NCBI RefSeq assembly: GCF_014898095.1
Contig: NZ_CP062946.1
Location: 1,302,001-1,366,000 of the forward strand
Direction: 5' to 3'
DNA from: Thalassotalea sp. LPB0316
GTDB taxonomy: Bacteria > Pseudomonadota > Gammaproteobacteria > Enterobacterales > Alteromonadaceae
Length of the DNA: 64,000 nucleotides
The notes beneath the pieces were generated by a model. It had not been told where the DNA came from and ran no database searches. It saw only the letters and a program-made list of their open reading frames with translations. A program made the position numbers and the translations under genes. This document shows, piece by piece, positions 39,090 to 47,795 of the stretch. The first letter of the stretch is position 1. Every line of letters starts with the position of its first letter.

Positions 39090-40348
39090 TGAAGTATTTG
39101 CCAATATTATTTACTGTTTTTAGCTTGTTAACTTGGCGTTTAGTAGCGGCGAGCCCTTGGGTGTTTGAGCAAGCGCAAACCGTCGAACAGGTAGCGGATG
39201 CTAACCCATTACTCGACAGCCGCGTAACCTTTACTTTGCGTGATGAAATACGTTTGCTATTTACGGGTGATGATACTAGTAAAGCAAGTATGAGTGATAT
39301 TGAAGCCTTGTTACGACAACCTGACCTTAATAATGCCGAGTATTACTTACTTTATTTATCCCAAGCTGTGGCACTAACTGAACAACAATTATTTGAGCAA
39401 GCTCACCAAGTGTTTGAAACCGCAATCGATTATGAAACTCGGATTAGCGAAGCGCAGCTTGCCTTGCCATTGTTTAATCAATTGTATTTGTTACAGTCGC
39501 AATTATACGAGCAACAAGAGAACTTCAAACTTGCTTATGACAAACGCGATATTTATTTTGATCGAATGATCGAACATCATCAAAGCTTGAATAAAGAGCG
39601 AATAGAATCGCTTAAAGAAAAGTACCAAACTGAAATCAAAGAAAACAATAATGAGCTATTGAAAAACCAAAACGAATTAAAGCAGTTACAGTTACAAAAA
39701 CTGGTTCAAAAAGACACTCAACAACAATATTTGACCCTTGCTGTGTTGATCGTCATTATCGTATTCATTGTTCTGATTATTCGCCAAATCCAAATTCGCA
39801 AAAAGTTAACGTCTTATTCACGTACAGATGCATTAACGGGCTTAAGCAATCGCAAGGTGCTCTTTGAACAAGGAAGAGAAATGGTTGAGCAAGTTCACGC
39901 AGATCAGGGGGCGTTATCAGTACTATTATTTGATTTAGACTATTTTAAAAAGATAAATGATGAATTTGGCCATCAAGCAGGCGATGAAGTGCTAACCACG
40001 GTTGCAACCCTTGCCAAGGAAACTGTTCGTTCGCGCGATTTACTCGTGCGTTTTGGCGGCGAGGAATTTGTCGCAATTCTACCTGATGCTTCTATTGAGC
40101 AGGCTAAAGCCATGGCAGAGCGTTTGCGAGAAAAAATCTCACAAACGACCTTTGCGTCGCCGCTTGAGCAAGTAAAAATTACTACTAGTGTTGGGGTCGC
40201 CGCACTGGGTCAAGCAATGAATTTAGATCAGTTGATCCACAATGCTGATATCGCCATGTATCAAGCTAAATTGCAGGGACGTGACCGCGTATTGATTCAT
40301 CACCCTGAAATGGAACATAAACCAGCAAATTATCGTCGAAATAGTTAA
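39089..40348 (+). CDS. Membrane diguanylate cyclase (GGDEF), second of a pair
   Basis: ATG at 39089 shares one base with the TAA of the preceding gene (TAATG), arguing for coupled translation; an in-frame GTG at 39080 is possible. The 419-residue protein has a signal segment, a short periplasmic helical domain (about 25-165), a coiled coil, one membrane helix (about 210-230) and a GGDEF domain with GGEEF (about 323-327) and an I-site RSRD. The periplasmic sensor is a shortened version of the TPR region in its partner, so the pair may have arisen by duplication and divergence. Confidence 0.9.
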   Translation: MKYLPILFTVFSLLTWRLVAASPWVFEQAQTVEQVADANPLLDSRVTFTLRDEIRLLFTGDDTSKASMSDIEALLRQPDLNNAEYYLLYLSQAVALTEQQLFEQAHQVFETAIDYETRISEAQLALPLFNQLYLLQSQLYEQQENFKLAYDKRDIYFDRMIEHHQSLNKERIESLKEKYQTEIKENNNELLKNQNELKQLQLQKLVQKDTQQQYLTLAVLIVIIVFIVLIIRQIQIRKKLTSYSRTDALTGLSNRKVLFEQGREMVEQVHADQGALSVLLFDLDYFKKINDEFGHQAGDEVLTTVATLAKETVRSRDLLVRFGGEEFVAILPDASIEQAKAMAERLREKISQTTFASPLEQVKITTSVGVAALGQAMNLDQLIHNADIAMYQAKLQGRDRVLIHHPEMEHKPANYRRNS

Positions 40349-40445
40349 ATAATGCCGCTAGGCTATTTTTTCTAATTTGAGAATCAGATAAGCTAGGAAT
40401 CAGTTGAGTAAATTCAAGTTACCTTGAGTTAACTAACAACTTCTC

Positions 40446-40463
40446 GTGAATATTCGTATTCAC
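40446..40463 (+). other. Perfect hairpin with TTCG tetraloop upstream of parC
   Basis: GTGAATA and TATTCAC (7 bp) enclose TTCG, 65 bases before the parC start. In RNA this would be a UUCG-capped stem, unusually stable. No T run follows. It may be a 5'-leader element of parC or a 3'-end element of the GGDEF transcript. Confidence 0.5.
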
Positions 40464-40528
40464 CATAATAACGATATTAAATTACCGGCGAATGAACAAT
40501 TCGTTGGTTTTGTGTGGAATTATTTTTT

Positions 40529-42826
40529 ATGTCTGACGCGCTCGATTATAGCCTAGACGGGGTTGAACAATTACCCTTAAGGCGATTTACCGAAGATGCT
40601 TATTTAAACTACTCAATGTACGTGATCATGGACCGAGCTTTGCCTCATATTGGCGATGGCTTAAAACCGGTTCAGCGCCGTATTGTTTATGCCATGTCGG
40701 AACTTGGCTTGTCGGCAGTTGCCAAATATAAGAAATCAGCCAGAACCGTTGGTGATGTGCTCGGTAAATTTCATCCTCACGGTGATTCAGCGTGTTACGA
40801 AGCCATGGTGTTAATGGCTCAACCTTTTTCATATCGCTACCCGTTAGTTGATGGTCAAGGTAACTGGGGTGCACCAGACGATCCTAAGTCGTTCGCGGCA
40901 ATGCGTTATACAGAAGCGCGATTATCGCGTTTTAGTGAAGTGTTATTGGCTGAACTAGGTCAAGGGACCGTTGATTGGGTACCAAACTTTGACGGCACGA
41001 TGAAAGAGCCGAAAACACTACCTGCGCGCTTGCCGCATATCATGCTCAATGGTATTACGGGTATTGCTGTAGGTATGGCAACTGACATTCCTCCACACAA
41101 TGTTAGAGAAATTGCCGATGCCTGTGTCCATTTAATCGAGCAACCCAAATCAGAAGTTGCTGATATTTTACCATTTGTAAAAGGCCCTGATTACCCAACT
41201 GATGCTGAAATTATCACACCGGCAAAAGACATTGAGAAAATGTATGAAACTGGCCGTGGTAGCATCAAAATGCGTGCGGTGTACGAAATTGAACACGGTG
41301 AAATTGTCATCACTGCGCTGCCACACCAAGCGTCAGGCAGTAAAGTCTTAGAGCAAATTGCCGCGCAAATGCAAGCGAAAAAGCTACCTATGGTGGTTGA
41401 TTTACGCGATGAATCTGATCACGAAAACCCCATTCGCATTGTTGTTGTACCCCGTTCTAACCGCGTTGACACCGAGCAGTTAATGCAACATTTATTTGCG
41501 ACCACAGACTTAGAGAAAAACTACCGTGTAAACCTCAATATGATTGGGTTAGACGGCCGCCCAGCGGTTAAAAATTTACGCGATATTTTAGTTGAATGGT
41601 TAGAGTTTCGCCGTGAAACGGTTCGCCGCCGTTTACAATATCGCCTCGATAAAGTACTCGCCCGTTTACACATTTTAGACGGCTTATTGATCGCCTATCT
41701 CAATATTGATGAAGTGATCGAGATTATTCGCAATTTTGACGATCCGAAAGCAGAATTAATTGCGCGCTTTAATTTGTCAGAGCGTCAAGCCGAGGCAATT
41801 TTAGAAATCAAGTTACGCCAACTTGCCAAGCTCGAAGAAATTAAAATCAGAGCTGAACAAGATGAGTTGAGCAAAGAGCGCGACAAACTTGAGAAGATCC
41901 TCAACTCAAAAGCGCGCATGAACACCTTGCTGAAAAAAGAAATTTTAGAAGCGGCTGAGAAGTATGGTGACGAACGTCGATCTAAATTGGTTGAGCGCGG
42001 TGAAGCCAAAGCATTATCAGAGAAAGATTTAATGCCGAGTGAGCCGGTAACGGTTGTGTTATCAGAAAAAGGTTGGGCCCGTTGCGCTAAAGGCCACAAC
42101 ATTGATGCACAAGCACTGAGCTACAAAGCGGGTGATAGTTTCTTAGCCAGTGCGAGCGGGCGCAGTAATCGCCCGGTAGTGTTTATTGACTCGTCGGGGC
42201 GCTCATTTGCCACTGACGCACATTCGCTGCCAACGGCGCGCAGTCAAGGCGAACCGCTAACAGGTCGGTTTAACTTAGCGAGTGGCGTGACCATGGAAAA
42301 GGCATTAATGGCCGATGACGAGCAAAAGTACTTACTTTCGAGTGATGCGGGTTATGGCTTTATTGGTAGTTTTGGTGAAATGGTCAGCCGAAATAAAAAT
42401 GGTAAAGCGCTGTTGAGCTTACCTGCTAACGCCAAAGTGGTGACACCGTTAAAAATCAATAATCTCGATAGCGATCTAGTGCTGACTATTACCACCGAAG
42501 GCCGAATGTTAGTGTTTCCGCTGAAGGATTTACCTGTGCTTAGCAAAGGTAAGGGGAATAAGATCATTAATATTCCATCTGCGCGGGCTAAAGCGCGTGA
42601 AGAGCTGGTGAAACTGATCCAAATAATTCAACCAGGCCAAGCCATTACCTTACACGCCGGTAAACGAAAATTAACCCTAAAAGCAAGTGATGTTGAGCAT
42701 TACCGCGGTGAACGTGGCCGTCGAGGAAATAAATTACCTCGTGGCTTACAGCGCGTTGATCGAATTGAATTAGAAGATATGGCTCAGCCAGAGGCTGATG
42801 AACAAGCGCCTGAACAAGAAAGTTAA
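40529..42826 (+). CDS. parC: DNA topoisomerase IV subunit A
   Basis: ATG at 40529 ([11 protein letters not shown]) is chosen; an in-frame GTG at 40514 is less likely. The 765-residue protein has the winged-helix breakage-reunion domain with the catalytic Tyr127 in AMRYTEA and the C-terminal beta-pinwheel. The quinolone region reads [10 protein letters not shown]: Ser87 and Glu91 correspond to wild-type Ser80 and Glu84 of E. coli ParC, so no known resistance substitution is seen at these two sites. It pairs with ParE encoded at 27532. A terminator follows at 42901. Confidence 0.96.
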   Translation: MSDALDYSLDGVEQLPLRRFTEDAYLNYSMYVIMDRALPHIGDGLKPVQRRIVYAMSELGLSAVAKYKKSARTVGDVLGKFHPHGDSACYEAMVLMAQPFSYRYPLVDGQGNWGAPDDPKSFAAMRYTEARLSRFSEVLLAELGQGTVDWVPNFDGTMKEPKTLPARLPHIMLNGITGIAVGMATDIPPHNVREIADACVHLIEQPKSEVADILPFVKGPDYPTDAEIITPAKDIEKMYETGRGSIKMRAVYEIEHGEIVITALPHQASGSKVLEQIAAQMQAKKLPMVVDLRDESDHENPIRIVVVPRSNRVDTEQLMQHLFATTDLEKNYRVNLNMIGLDGRPAVKNLRDILVEWLEFRRETVRRRLQYRLDKVLARLHILDGLLIAYLNIDEVIEIIRNFDDPKAELIARFNLSERQAEAILEIKLRQLAKLEEIKIRAEQDELSKERDKLEKILNSKARMNTLLKKEILEAAEKYGDERRSKLVERGEAKALSEKDLMPSEPVTVVLSEKGWARCAKGHNIDAQALSYKAGDSFLASASGRSNRPVVFIDSSGRSFATDAHSLPTARSQGEPLTGRFNLASGVTMEKALMADDEQKYLLSSDAGYGFIGSFGEMVSRNKNGKALLSLPANAKVVTPLKINNLDSDLVLTITTEGRMLVFPLKDLPVLSKGKGNKIINIPSARAKAREELVKLIQIIQPGQAITLHAGKRKLTLKASDVEHYRGERGRRGNKLPRGLQRVDRIELEDMAQPEADEQAPEQES

Positions 42827-42830
42827 TCGC

Positions 42831-42844
42831 TGAATACGTATGCA
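42831..42844. promoter_or_regulatory. Putative LacI-family operator, copy 3
   Basis: Reads TGAATACGTATGCA, 13 of 14 identical to the perfect palindrome at 20266. It is 5 bases after the parC stop and about 160 bp upstream of the sugar transporter start. A promoter-like TTGAGT, 18 bases, TAGTAT follows immediately, yet the parC terminator lies downstream of that. Confidence 0.65.
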
Positions 42845-42900
42845 TGAGTTGAGTTAGCGAGCTAAACTAGCATAGTATGGACTGTTACAGCAGAACGCTT

Positions 42901-42935
42901 AAAAAAGCATATTGGCCAAGCTGATATGCTTTTTT
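42901..42935 (+). terminator. Intrinsic terminator downstream of parC
   Basis: A perfect 12-bp stem (42901-42912 with 42924-42935) with an 11-base loop and T7 tail. It lies between the candidate operator at 42831 and the MFS gene at 43005. A TAATAA box further down (about 42950) could be a post-terminator promoter for that gene. Confidence 0.85.
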
Positions 42936-43004
42936 TATGCAAGCGTCATAATAAAATTTAACGAGTGATTTTGAGCTATTCGCTCATCGAAGTTGGGGAC
43001 AATA

Positions 43005-44474
43005 ATGAAAACAAAACCACGTTTAAGTTTTTGGCAGTTGTGGACGGTGAGCTTTGGCTTTCTCGGTGTTCAGTTTGGCTTTGCACTACAAAATGCCAAC
43101 GTTAGCCGAATCTTGTCTGATTTAGGGGCAGATTTACATTCACTTTCACTATTTTGGCTGGTTGCGCCTATCATGGGGCTTATTATTCAACCCATTGTTG
43201 GTGCCGCATCTGATCGGACGTGGACAAAACTAGGCCGCCGCAGCCCGTTTATTTTAGCTGGTGCCATTGCCGCAACGATTGGCATGTTGCTGATGCCTAA
43301 TGCGCCGTTATTTGTTGCTTTTATGGCGCCCATGATTTTTGGGGCGCTAATGTTAGCCTTGATGGATGCGTCTTTTAACGTTGCTTTCCAACCGTTTCGC
43401 TCACTCGTTTCTGATATGGTGCCAGAAGAGCAGCGCAATGCCGGTTACTCAATTCAGTCGTTATTAATTAACATTGGTGCGGTAATAGGCTCTATTTTAC
43501 CATTCGTTCTCACCAATGTGGTTGGTCTTGAAAATACTTCAAAAGCTGGGCAAGTAGCGCCATCCGTTGTCTGGGCGTTTTACATTGGTGCTACGGTACT
43601 ATTGGGCTCCGTGTTATGGACGGTTTTTAGAACTAAAGAATATCCACCGGAAGAGTTTTATCAGTATCAAGGGATGTCGGCAGAAGAAGCGGCTGAGCAA
43701 CTGGAAAAAGAGCGCGCTAAAACAAGCTCATTAGGTGAGAAATTAAGTGAGTTTTGGGGCTTAATGAAAACCATGCCGACAACTATGCGTCAGCTAGCTG
43801 TTGTTCAGTTCTTCTCATGGTTTGCCTTGTTTATTATGTGGGTTTACACCATGCCGGCGATTGCCCAGCATATTTGGGGCATTGACGCACATTGGTTTGA
43901 TCCACACTACATTGAGCAAGCAGGTGGTGTTCCTGCCGATATCGCGACAGCTAAAGGTGCCGCTGGAGATTGGGTCGGTATCTTATTTGCTGCGTACTCG
44001 CTATTTGCTGCGATTTTCTCGGTGTTTTTATCTAAGCTTGCCGATAAGCTAGGCCGTAAAGCTGTTTATTCTTTATCGCTATTAGCTGGTGGCCTCGGTT
44101 ATATCAGCTTTATGCTTATTCAAGCGCCGGAAGTGACTTCAGTAAACTTATTGATCACATCAATCGATGTACCACAAGGCGCGGTATCGTTATTTTTGCC
44201 TATGATAGGTGTTGGTGTGGCATGGGCTGCCATTTTAGCCATGCCTTACGCGATATTAGCTGGCGCCTTACCGCCAAGTAAAACAGGCGTGTATATGGGC
44301 ATATTCAACTTCACTATTGCCGCGCCACAGATTGTTTCAGGTTTGTTGGCTGGTTGGATTTTGAGTAGTGTGTTTGATAACGAAGCTATCAATATCATTA
44401 TGTTAGCGGGTGGGGCGATGATCTGCGGTGCGATCGCGGTATACTTTGTTGATGATAGTAAGCAAGACGCCTAG
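43005..44474 (+). CDS. MFS sugar transporter, SUT/GPH type (likely maltose/maltodextrin)
   Basis: ATG at 43005 follows TTGGGGAC; an in-frame TTG at 42993 overlaps that site and is rejected. The 489-residue protein has 12 hydrophobic helices and the family motif DRTWTKLGRRSPF between helices 2 and 3. The GFALQNANVSRI start is typical of bacterial sucrose/maltose proton symporters related to SLC45 and Caulobacter MalY. A large loop follows helix 6. It is convergent with a LacI-family gene and has an operator-like palindrome upstream that matches those before glgP, so maltose or maltodextrin is the likely cargo. Confidence 0.87.
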   Translation: MKTKPRLSFWQLWTVSFGFLGVQFGFALQNANVSRILSDLGADLHSLSLFWLVAPIMGLIIQPIVGAASDRTWTKLGRRSPFILAGAIAATIGMLLMPNAPLFVAFMAPMIFGALMLALMDASFNVAFQPFRSLVSDMVPEEQRNAGYSIQSLLINIGAVIGSILPFVLTNVVGLENTSKAGQVAPSVVWAFYIGATVLLGSVLWTVFRTKEYPPEEFYQYQGMSAEEAAEQLEKERAKTSSLGEKLSEFWGLMKTMPTTMRQLAVVQFFSWFALFIMWVYTMPAIAQHIWGIDAHWFDPHYIEQAGGVPADIATAKGAAGDWVGILFAAYSLFAAIFSVFLSKLADKLGRKAVYSLSLLAGGLGYISFMLIQAPEVTSVNLLITSIDVPQGAVSLFLPMIGVGVAWAAILAMPYAILAGALPPSKTGVYMGIFNFTIAAPQIVSGLLAGWILSSVFDNEAINIIMLAGGAMICGAIAVYFVDDSKQDA

Positions 44475-44493
44475 TTTAACAGCCGTTTGAAAT

Positions 44494-44520
44494 AAAGGTC
44501 AGTGCAGAATACTGGCCTTT
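44494..44520 (+). terminator. Intrinsic terminator of the MFS gene
   Basis: A 10-bp stem with one G-T pair (44494-44503 with 44511-44520) runs into T residues, 20 bp after the transporter stop. Confidence 0.8.
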
Positions 44521-44579
44521 TTATTACGCGTTTATCAGTACACTATTTTGATATAAAGATATGACTAAACATAACGCTA

Positions 44580-44735
44580 AAATACAACGAGCCTCGAATT
44601 ACACACCAGTCCCATTCGCAATAGATTAATTTTTCACTTCCATGTTTATTGCTGGGCGAGGCAGGACGCAGAGGGAGATTAAAGAGGGAAACAGGCGTTT
44701 TTTCCCTCTTTAGTGCTGTCGGCACCCCGACAATA
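44580..44735. other. Structured intergenic element between the transporter and lacI-type gene
   Basis: Within the 404-bp gap 44475-44878 this stretch holds GCCTCG/CGAGGC arms (44591-44596, 44657-44662), a perfect 12-bp hairpin (44680-44691 with 44701-44712) and directly after it a perfect 6-bp hairpin (44717-44722 with 44727-44732). A 60-codon minus-strand frame crosses it but has no ribosome-binding site. It could be a miniature repeat element or a structured RNA. The remainder of the gap shows nothing I can name. Confidence 0.45.
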
Positions 44736-44878
44736 TAATCTGAAGAATCACTAGGCTAGAAAGTATTTAAATCGAACATGTAGCTATTGTATTTTTTACT
44801 CGTTCCAATAGATTGCACAACTACACTTCAGCAGCACCATATTAAGGAGACTTATGTTGATAGGTACGTGATACTTCT

Positions 44879-45904
44879 CTAACTACCACACGACTGCCTA
44901 ATAACCACTGATGTTGGCATTAGCGTCGTTTTAACCTCTTCTTCTTCTTTGATCAGCTTTAATAAGCTATCCACTAATAGCTCACCGGCGAGCTTAGTAT
45001 TCTGCCTTGCCGTGGTTAATGGCGGGTAAGTAAATGCGGCGGTTTGAATATCATCAAAACCGGTAACGGCAACTTGCTCCGGTACTTTGATGTCGTTTGC
45101 TTGTAGCGCTTGTAAAACACCGATAGCAATCGAGTCACTGGCAGCGCAAATGGCATCAAATTTCTTGCCTGATGCGATCAATTCACACGTTGCCTTGTAA
45201 CCGGCTTCTTCCGTGCTAATCGCCGGAAACTGCATGTTTTCATCTACCGTTAAACCGTTGTCTTTTAATGCTTTGCAATGACCTAGGTAACGATCAAGAA
45301 ATTCAGGAGCACCGCTATTGGCATCGCCGACAAAGGCAAAGTGCTGGTAGTTGTTTTGAATGACGTGTTCGGTAATTTGGTAGCCGCCGTGAAAATTATC
45401 ACAGCCTACGCTAATAATAGGGTACTGTTTGACTTCCGCGCCCCATCGAACAAAACGCGTGCCTTGCTCAATTAATTGGATAAGTTTTTCTTCGTAGTGA
45501 GTAAAGTCACCATAGCCTAAAAGAATCAGGCCATCCGCTTTATTTGAGTCTTCGAAATCGGCATGCCAGTCACTGTCCATTTGTTGGAACGACACTAATA
45601 AGTCGTAGCCTTTTTCTGAACAGGCTTTCGTAATACTGCCAAGCATTGAGAGGAAAAATGGATTGATCATTGAATCATCACTGGTTGGGTCTTCAAACAG
45701 CAATAACGCAATAGTTCCACTGTGCTGAGAGCGCAAATTACTCGCGTTTTTATCAACCTTGTAGTTTAACTCTTTGGCAATTGCCTGCACTTTCATGCGG
45801 GTTTCTTCGTTAACAAGCGGGCTATTGCGTAGCGCTCTTGAAACGGTTGATTGAGAGACCCCTGCTCGGTAGGCAATATCAAATGATGTAGCTTTAGATT
45901 TCAA
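44879..45904 (-). CDS. LacI-family transcriptional regulator (probable maltodextrin regulator)
   Basis: The 341-residue protein begins with the LacI helix-turn-helix SFDIAYRAGVSQSTVSRALRNSPLV and hinge LNYKVDKNAS, then a periplasmic-binding-like effector domain with ADGLILLG, AASDSIAIGVLQAL and VTGFDDIQTAAFTYPPLTT. The start is TTG at 45904, since no in-frame ATG lies nearby upstream. It is convergent with a maltose-type MFS gene. Palindromes with a central CG, as LacI proteins prefer, occur upstream of that gene and of glgP. The regulon is an inference. Confidence 0.88.
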   Translation of the reverse strand: MKSKATSFDIAYRAGVSQSTVSRALRNSPLVNEETRMKVQAIAKELNYKVDKNASNLRSQHSGTIALLLFEDPTSDDSMINPFFLSMLGSITKACSEKGYDLLVSFQQMDSDWHADFEDSNKADGLILLGYGDFTHYEEKLIQLIEQGTRFVRWGAEVKQYPIISVGCDNFHGGYQITEHVIQNNYQHFAFVGDANSGAPEFLDRYLGHCKALKDNGLTVDENMQFPAISTEEAGYKATCELIASGKKFDAICAASDSIAIGVLQALQANDIKVPEQVAVTGFDDIQTAAFTYPPLTTARQNTKLAGELLVDSLLKLIKEEEEVKTTLMPTSVVIRQSCGS

Positions 45905-46009
45905 GTGACAACATCCATCTCATGTAACTCATTGCATACTAACCGAGAGTTTGTACTAAGTACATCTTATCAATGCAAAATTTGAGTTGATTTTCTTCTA
46001 ACTCATAAA

Positions 46010-46044
46010 AAATGGGATGAGCAACACAGTCGCTTATCCCATTT
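46010..46044 (-). terminator. Intrinsic terminator of the yeeN-like gene
   Basis: A 13-bp stem with one G-T pair (46010-46022 with 46032-46044) is followed by T residues on the minus strand, 23 bp past the stop. Confidence 0.8.
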
Positions 46045-46066
46045 GTATTGAGTAAATAATATTAAA

Positions 46067-46792
46067 TTAATCAGCTATTTGAGCGTTGTGATAAATCTCT
46101 TGTACATCGTCACAATCGTTAGCCATGTCTAAAAACTTCTCAAACATTTCAACGTCTTCGCCAGAAAGCTCAGTATAAACCTGTGGTAACCAAGTGATTT
46201 CTTCTTTCTCTAAGGTAATTTCAGGCATGGTATTAGCAAATGCTGTTTTAATTTTGAAGAACTCAGTTTGCGGGCCGGTAACTGTGATTACGCCATCTTC
46301 GTCTGCTGCTACATCAGTAATGTCGCAGTCTTCCATCATTAAGTTTTCTAAAATGGTTTCTTCATCGCCACCTTGGCAAGTAAATAGCGCAACGTGATCA
46401 AACATATGACTAGCACAACCTTGTGCGCCGATTTTTGAGTTGGTTTTGGTGAAACACAAGCGGACATCTTTAATCGTGCGGTTAGTGTTATCGGTTAAAC
46501 AGTCGATGATGATCATGCAGTTACCAGGGCCAAAACCTTCATAGCGCATACTTTCAAAGTCTTCACCTGAGCCGCCAGCTGCTTTATCAATGGCTTTGTC
46601 AATAACGTGAGCAGGTACTTGATCTTTTTTTGCTTTATCAATTAAACGACGCAAAGCAAGGTTGCCGTCTGGGTCTAAACCGCCATTCTTTGCACATACG
46701 TAAATTTCTTTACCGTATTTAGAATAGATTTTGGTTTTCATTCCTTGTGTTTTGGCCATTGAGGCCTTGCGGTTTTCAAAACTTCTGCCCAT
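46067..46792 (-). CDS. yeeN: YebC/PmpR-family protein, YeeN type
   Basis: The 241-residue protein has the YebC three-domain pattern: [15 protein letters not shown] at the N-terminus, [29 protein letters not shown], and an acidic C-terminus with VQEIYHNAQ. It resembles the E. coli YeeN paralogue (238 aa) more than YebC, by its start and its [11 protein letters not shown] insert. The family has been described both as DNA-binding regulators and as translation factors for polyproline-like stalls; which applies to YeeN is uncertain. It is a single-gene unit with its own terminator. Confidence 0.87.
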   Translation of the reverse strand: MGRSFENRKASMAKTQGMKTKIYSKYGKEIYVCAKNGGLDPDGNLALRRLIDKAKKDQVPAHVIDKAIDKAAGGSGEDFESMRYEGFGPGNCMIIIDCLTDNTNRTIKDVRLCFTKTNSKIGAQGCASHMFDHVALFTCQGGDEETILENLMMEDCDITDVAADEDGVITVTGPQTEFFKIKTAFANTMPEITLEKEEITWLPQVYTELSGEDVEMFEKFLDMANDCDDVQEIYHNAQIAD

Positions 46793-46930
46793 CGGGATTC
46801 TCTTTAGTCAAAAAAATAATCACCGATTTTAACGTCAATCACTGCTATTGACTAGCCTTGGCGCAATATTAAATAGCAATTTAAAGGTCGATTAACACAA
46901 AGCTGTTTTTTGTCAGGAAGGAAAAAATAA

Positions 46931-46960
46931 AGGCACAAACAACAAAGGCTGTTTGTGCCT
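46931..46960 (-). terminator. Intrinsic terminator of the small two-gene unit
   Basis: A perfect 10-bp stem (46931-46940 with 46951-46960), 10-base loop, followed on the minus strand by TTTATTTTTTC. It lies about 70 bp beyond the 35-aa ORF. Confidence 0.8.
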
Positions 46961-47028
46961 ATCACTGGTGATTAATCATAGATTATTCCTGATGAACGAG
47001 TAGTGCTCGTTAACTATTGAGCGACCGA

Positions 47029-47136
47029 CTACTGCTGTCGATGGTTTTCTACATCCCATTGACTGATTGATACATGGTTTAAAAAGTCAATGAAATTTGC
47101 CGCTGAGGTTATAGATTTTTTAAACGCTTTAAACAT
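47029..47136 (-). CDS. Putative 35-aa small protein
   Basis: An ATG at 47136 with AAAGGAAATAATC upstream opens a 35-codon frame that begins MFKAFKKSIT, continues with SAANFIDFLN and ends in WDVENHRQQ. It is basic and amphipathic at the N-terminus, with no membrane segment. It lies 17 bp downstream of the TPR-like gene and is followed by a strong terminator, so it would be the second cistron of that transcript. The ribosome-binding site is good, but a frame this short can arise by chance; comparison with relatives would decide. Confidence 0.5.
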   Translation of the reverse strand: MFKAFKKSITSAANFIDFLNHVSISQWDVENHRQQ

Positions 47137-47153
47137 GATTATTTCCTTTATGT

Positions 47154-47672
47154 TTAGTGGGTTATGTAACTGGTATTATCAGTTGTTGACACCGTCAGTG
47201 TAGCGACATATTGCTTCTTAAAGTGTGTTAAATTGTTATTAATCAGTGATGATTGGTTAAGTAGCATTGCCGATGTGAAATCATCTAGAGCACCTAGGGT
47301 ATCTTCGCTTAACGCTCGGCTGATCGCACGATTGTTATAGGCTAATGCGCTGAGTTTGTTGCGTGATGCAGTGCTCGTTTCCATCGCTAAACCCGCATCT
47401 ATAGCTGAACTACAATTAGCTTCAGCGGCGTCGAGTTGGCTTAATTTAATGTTTGCCACGCAAAGCCCCATTGCTTGCTCAAATTTTTCTATCAGTGTCG
47501 CTGGTGTTTGGGTCATTTTAGTTAAGCTTTCATTAAAGTTGCCTTTAATAATATCTTTACTGCCAGCGGCGTCTTTGATGATCGCTACTTTAAAGTTTGA
47601 TTCATCGGCATTGGCTAATGGTGCAGCGCCAAGTACGACAGTTAGTGTTGAGTATAAAATGTGTTTTTTCAT
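47154..47672 (-). CDS. Small secreted TPR-like protein
   Basis: The 172-residue protein has a signal peptide (cut after LANA, about residue 22) and a helical body with a TPR-like pair. One repeat is around FEQAMGLCVANIKLSQLDAAEANCSSAID, split by a short linker from YNNRAISRALSEDTLGALDDFTSAM. Two Cys (in CVANI and NCSSA) could form a disulfide. GGAG precedes the ATG. I do not recognise a named family. A 35-aa ORF lies just downstream on the same strand. Confidence 0.65.
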   Translation of the reverse strand: MKKHILYSTLTVVLGAAPLANADESNFKVAIIKDAAGSKDIIKGNFNESLTKMTQTPATLIEKFEQAMGLCVANIKLSQLDAAEANCSSAIDAGLAMETSTASRNKLSALAYNNRAISRALSEDTLGALDDFTSAMLLNQSSLINNNLTHFKKQYVATLTVSTTDNTSYITH

Positions 47673-47795
47673 GATTTGCTCCTAAGTCTGGTGTCGATAT
47701 GACACCTTCACTATAAGCGTGGCAAAAGCCCCCCGACAAACGATAAAAAAACACGTCATAGATGAATTTTCTTCACTTGGTATTATCAGCGCTTT

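Noticed and set aside
44543-44725. 60-codon minus-strand frame
   Set aside because: It crosses the tandem hairpins and lacks a ribosome-binding site. It is better explained as a structured or repeat-like intergenic element.
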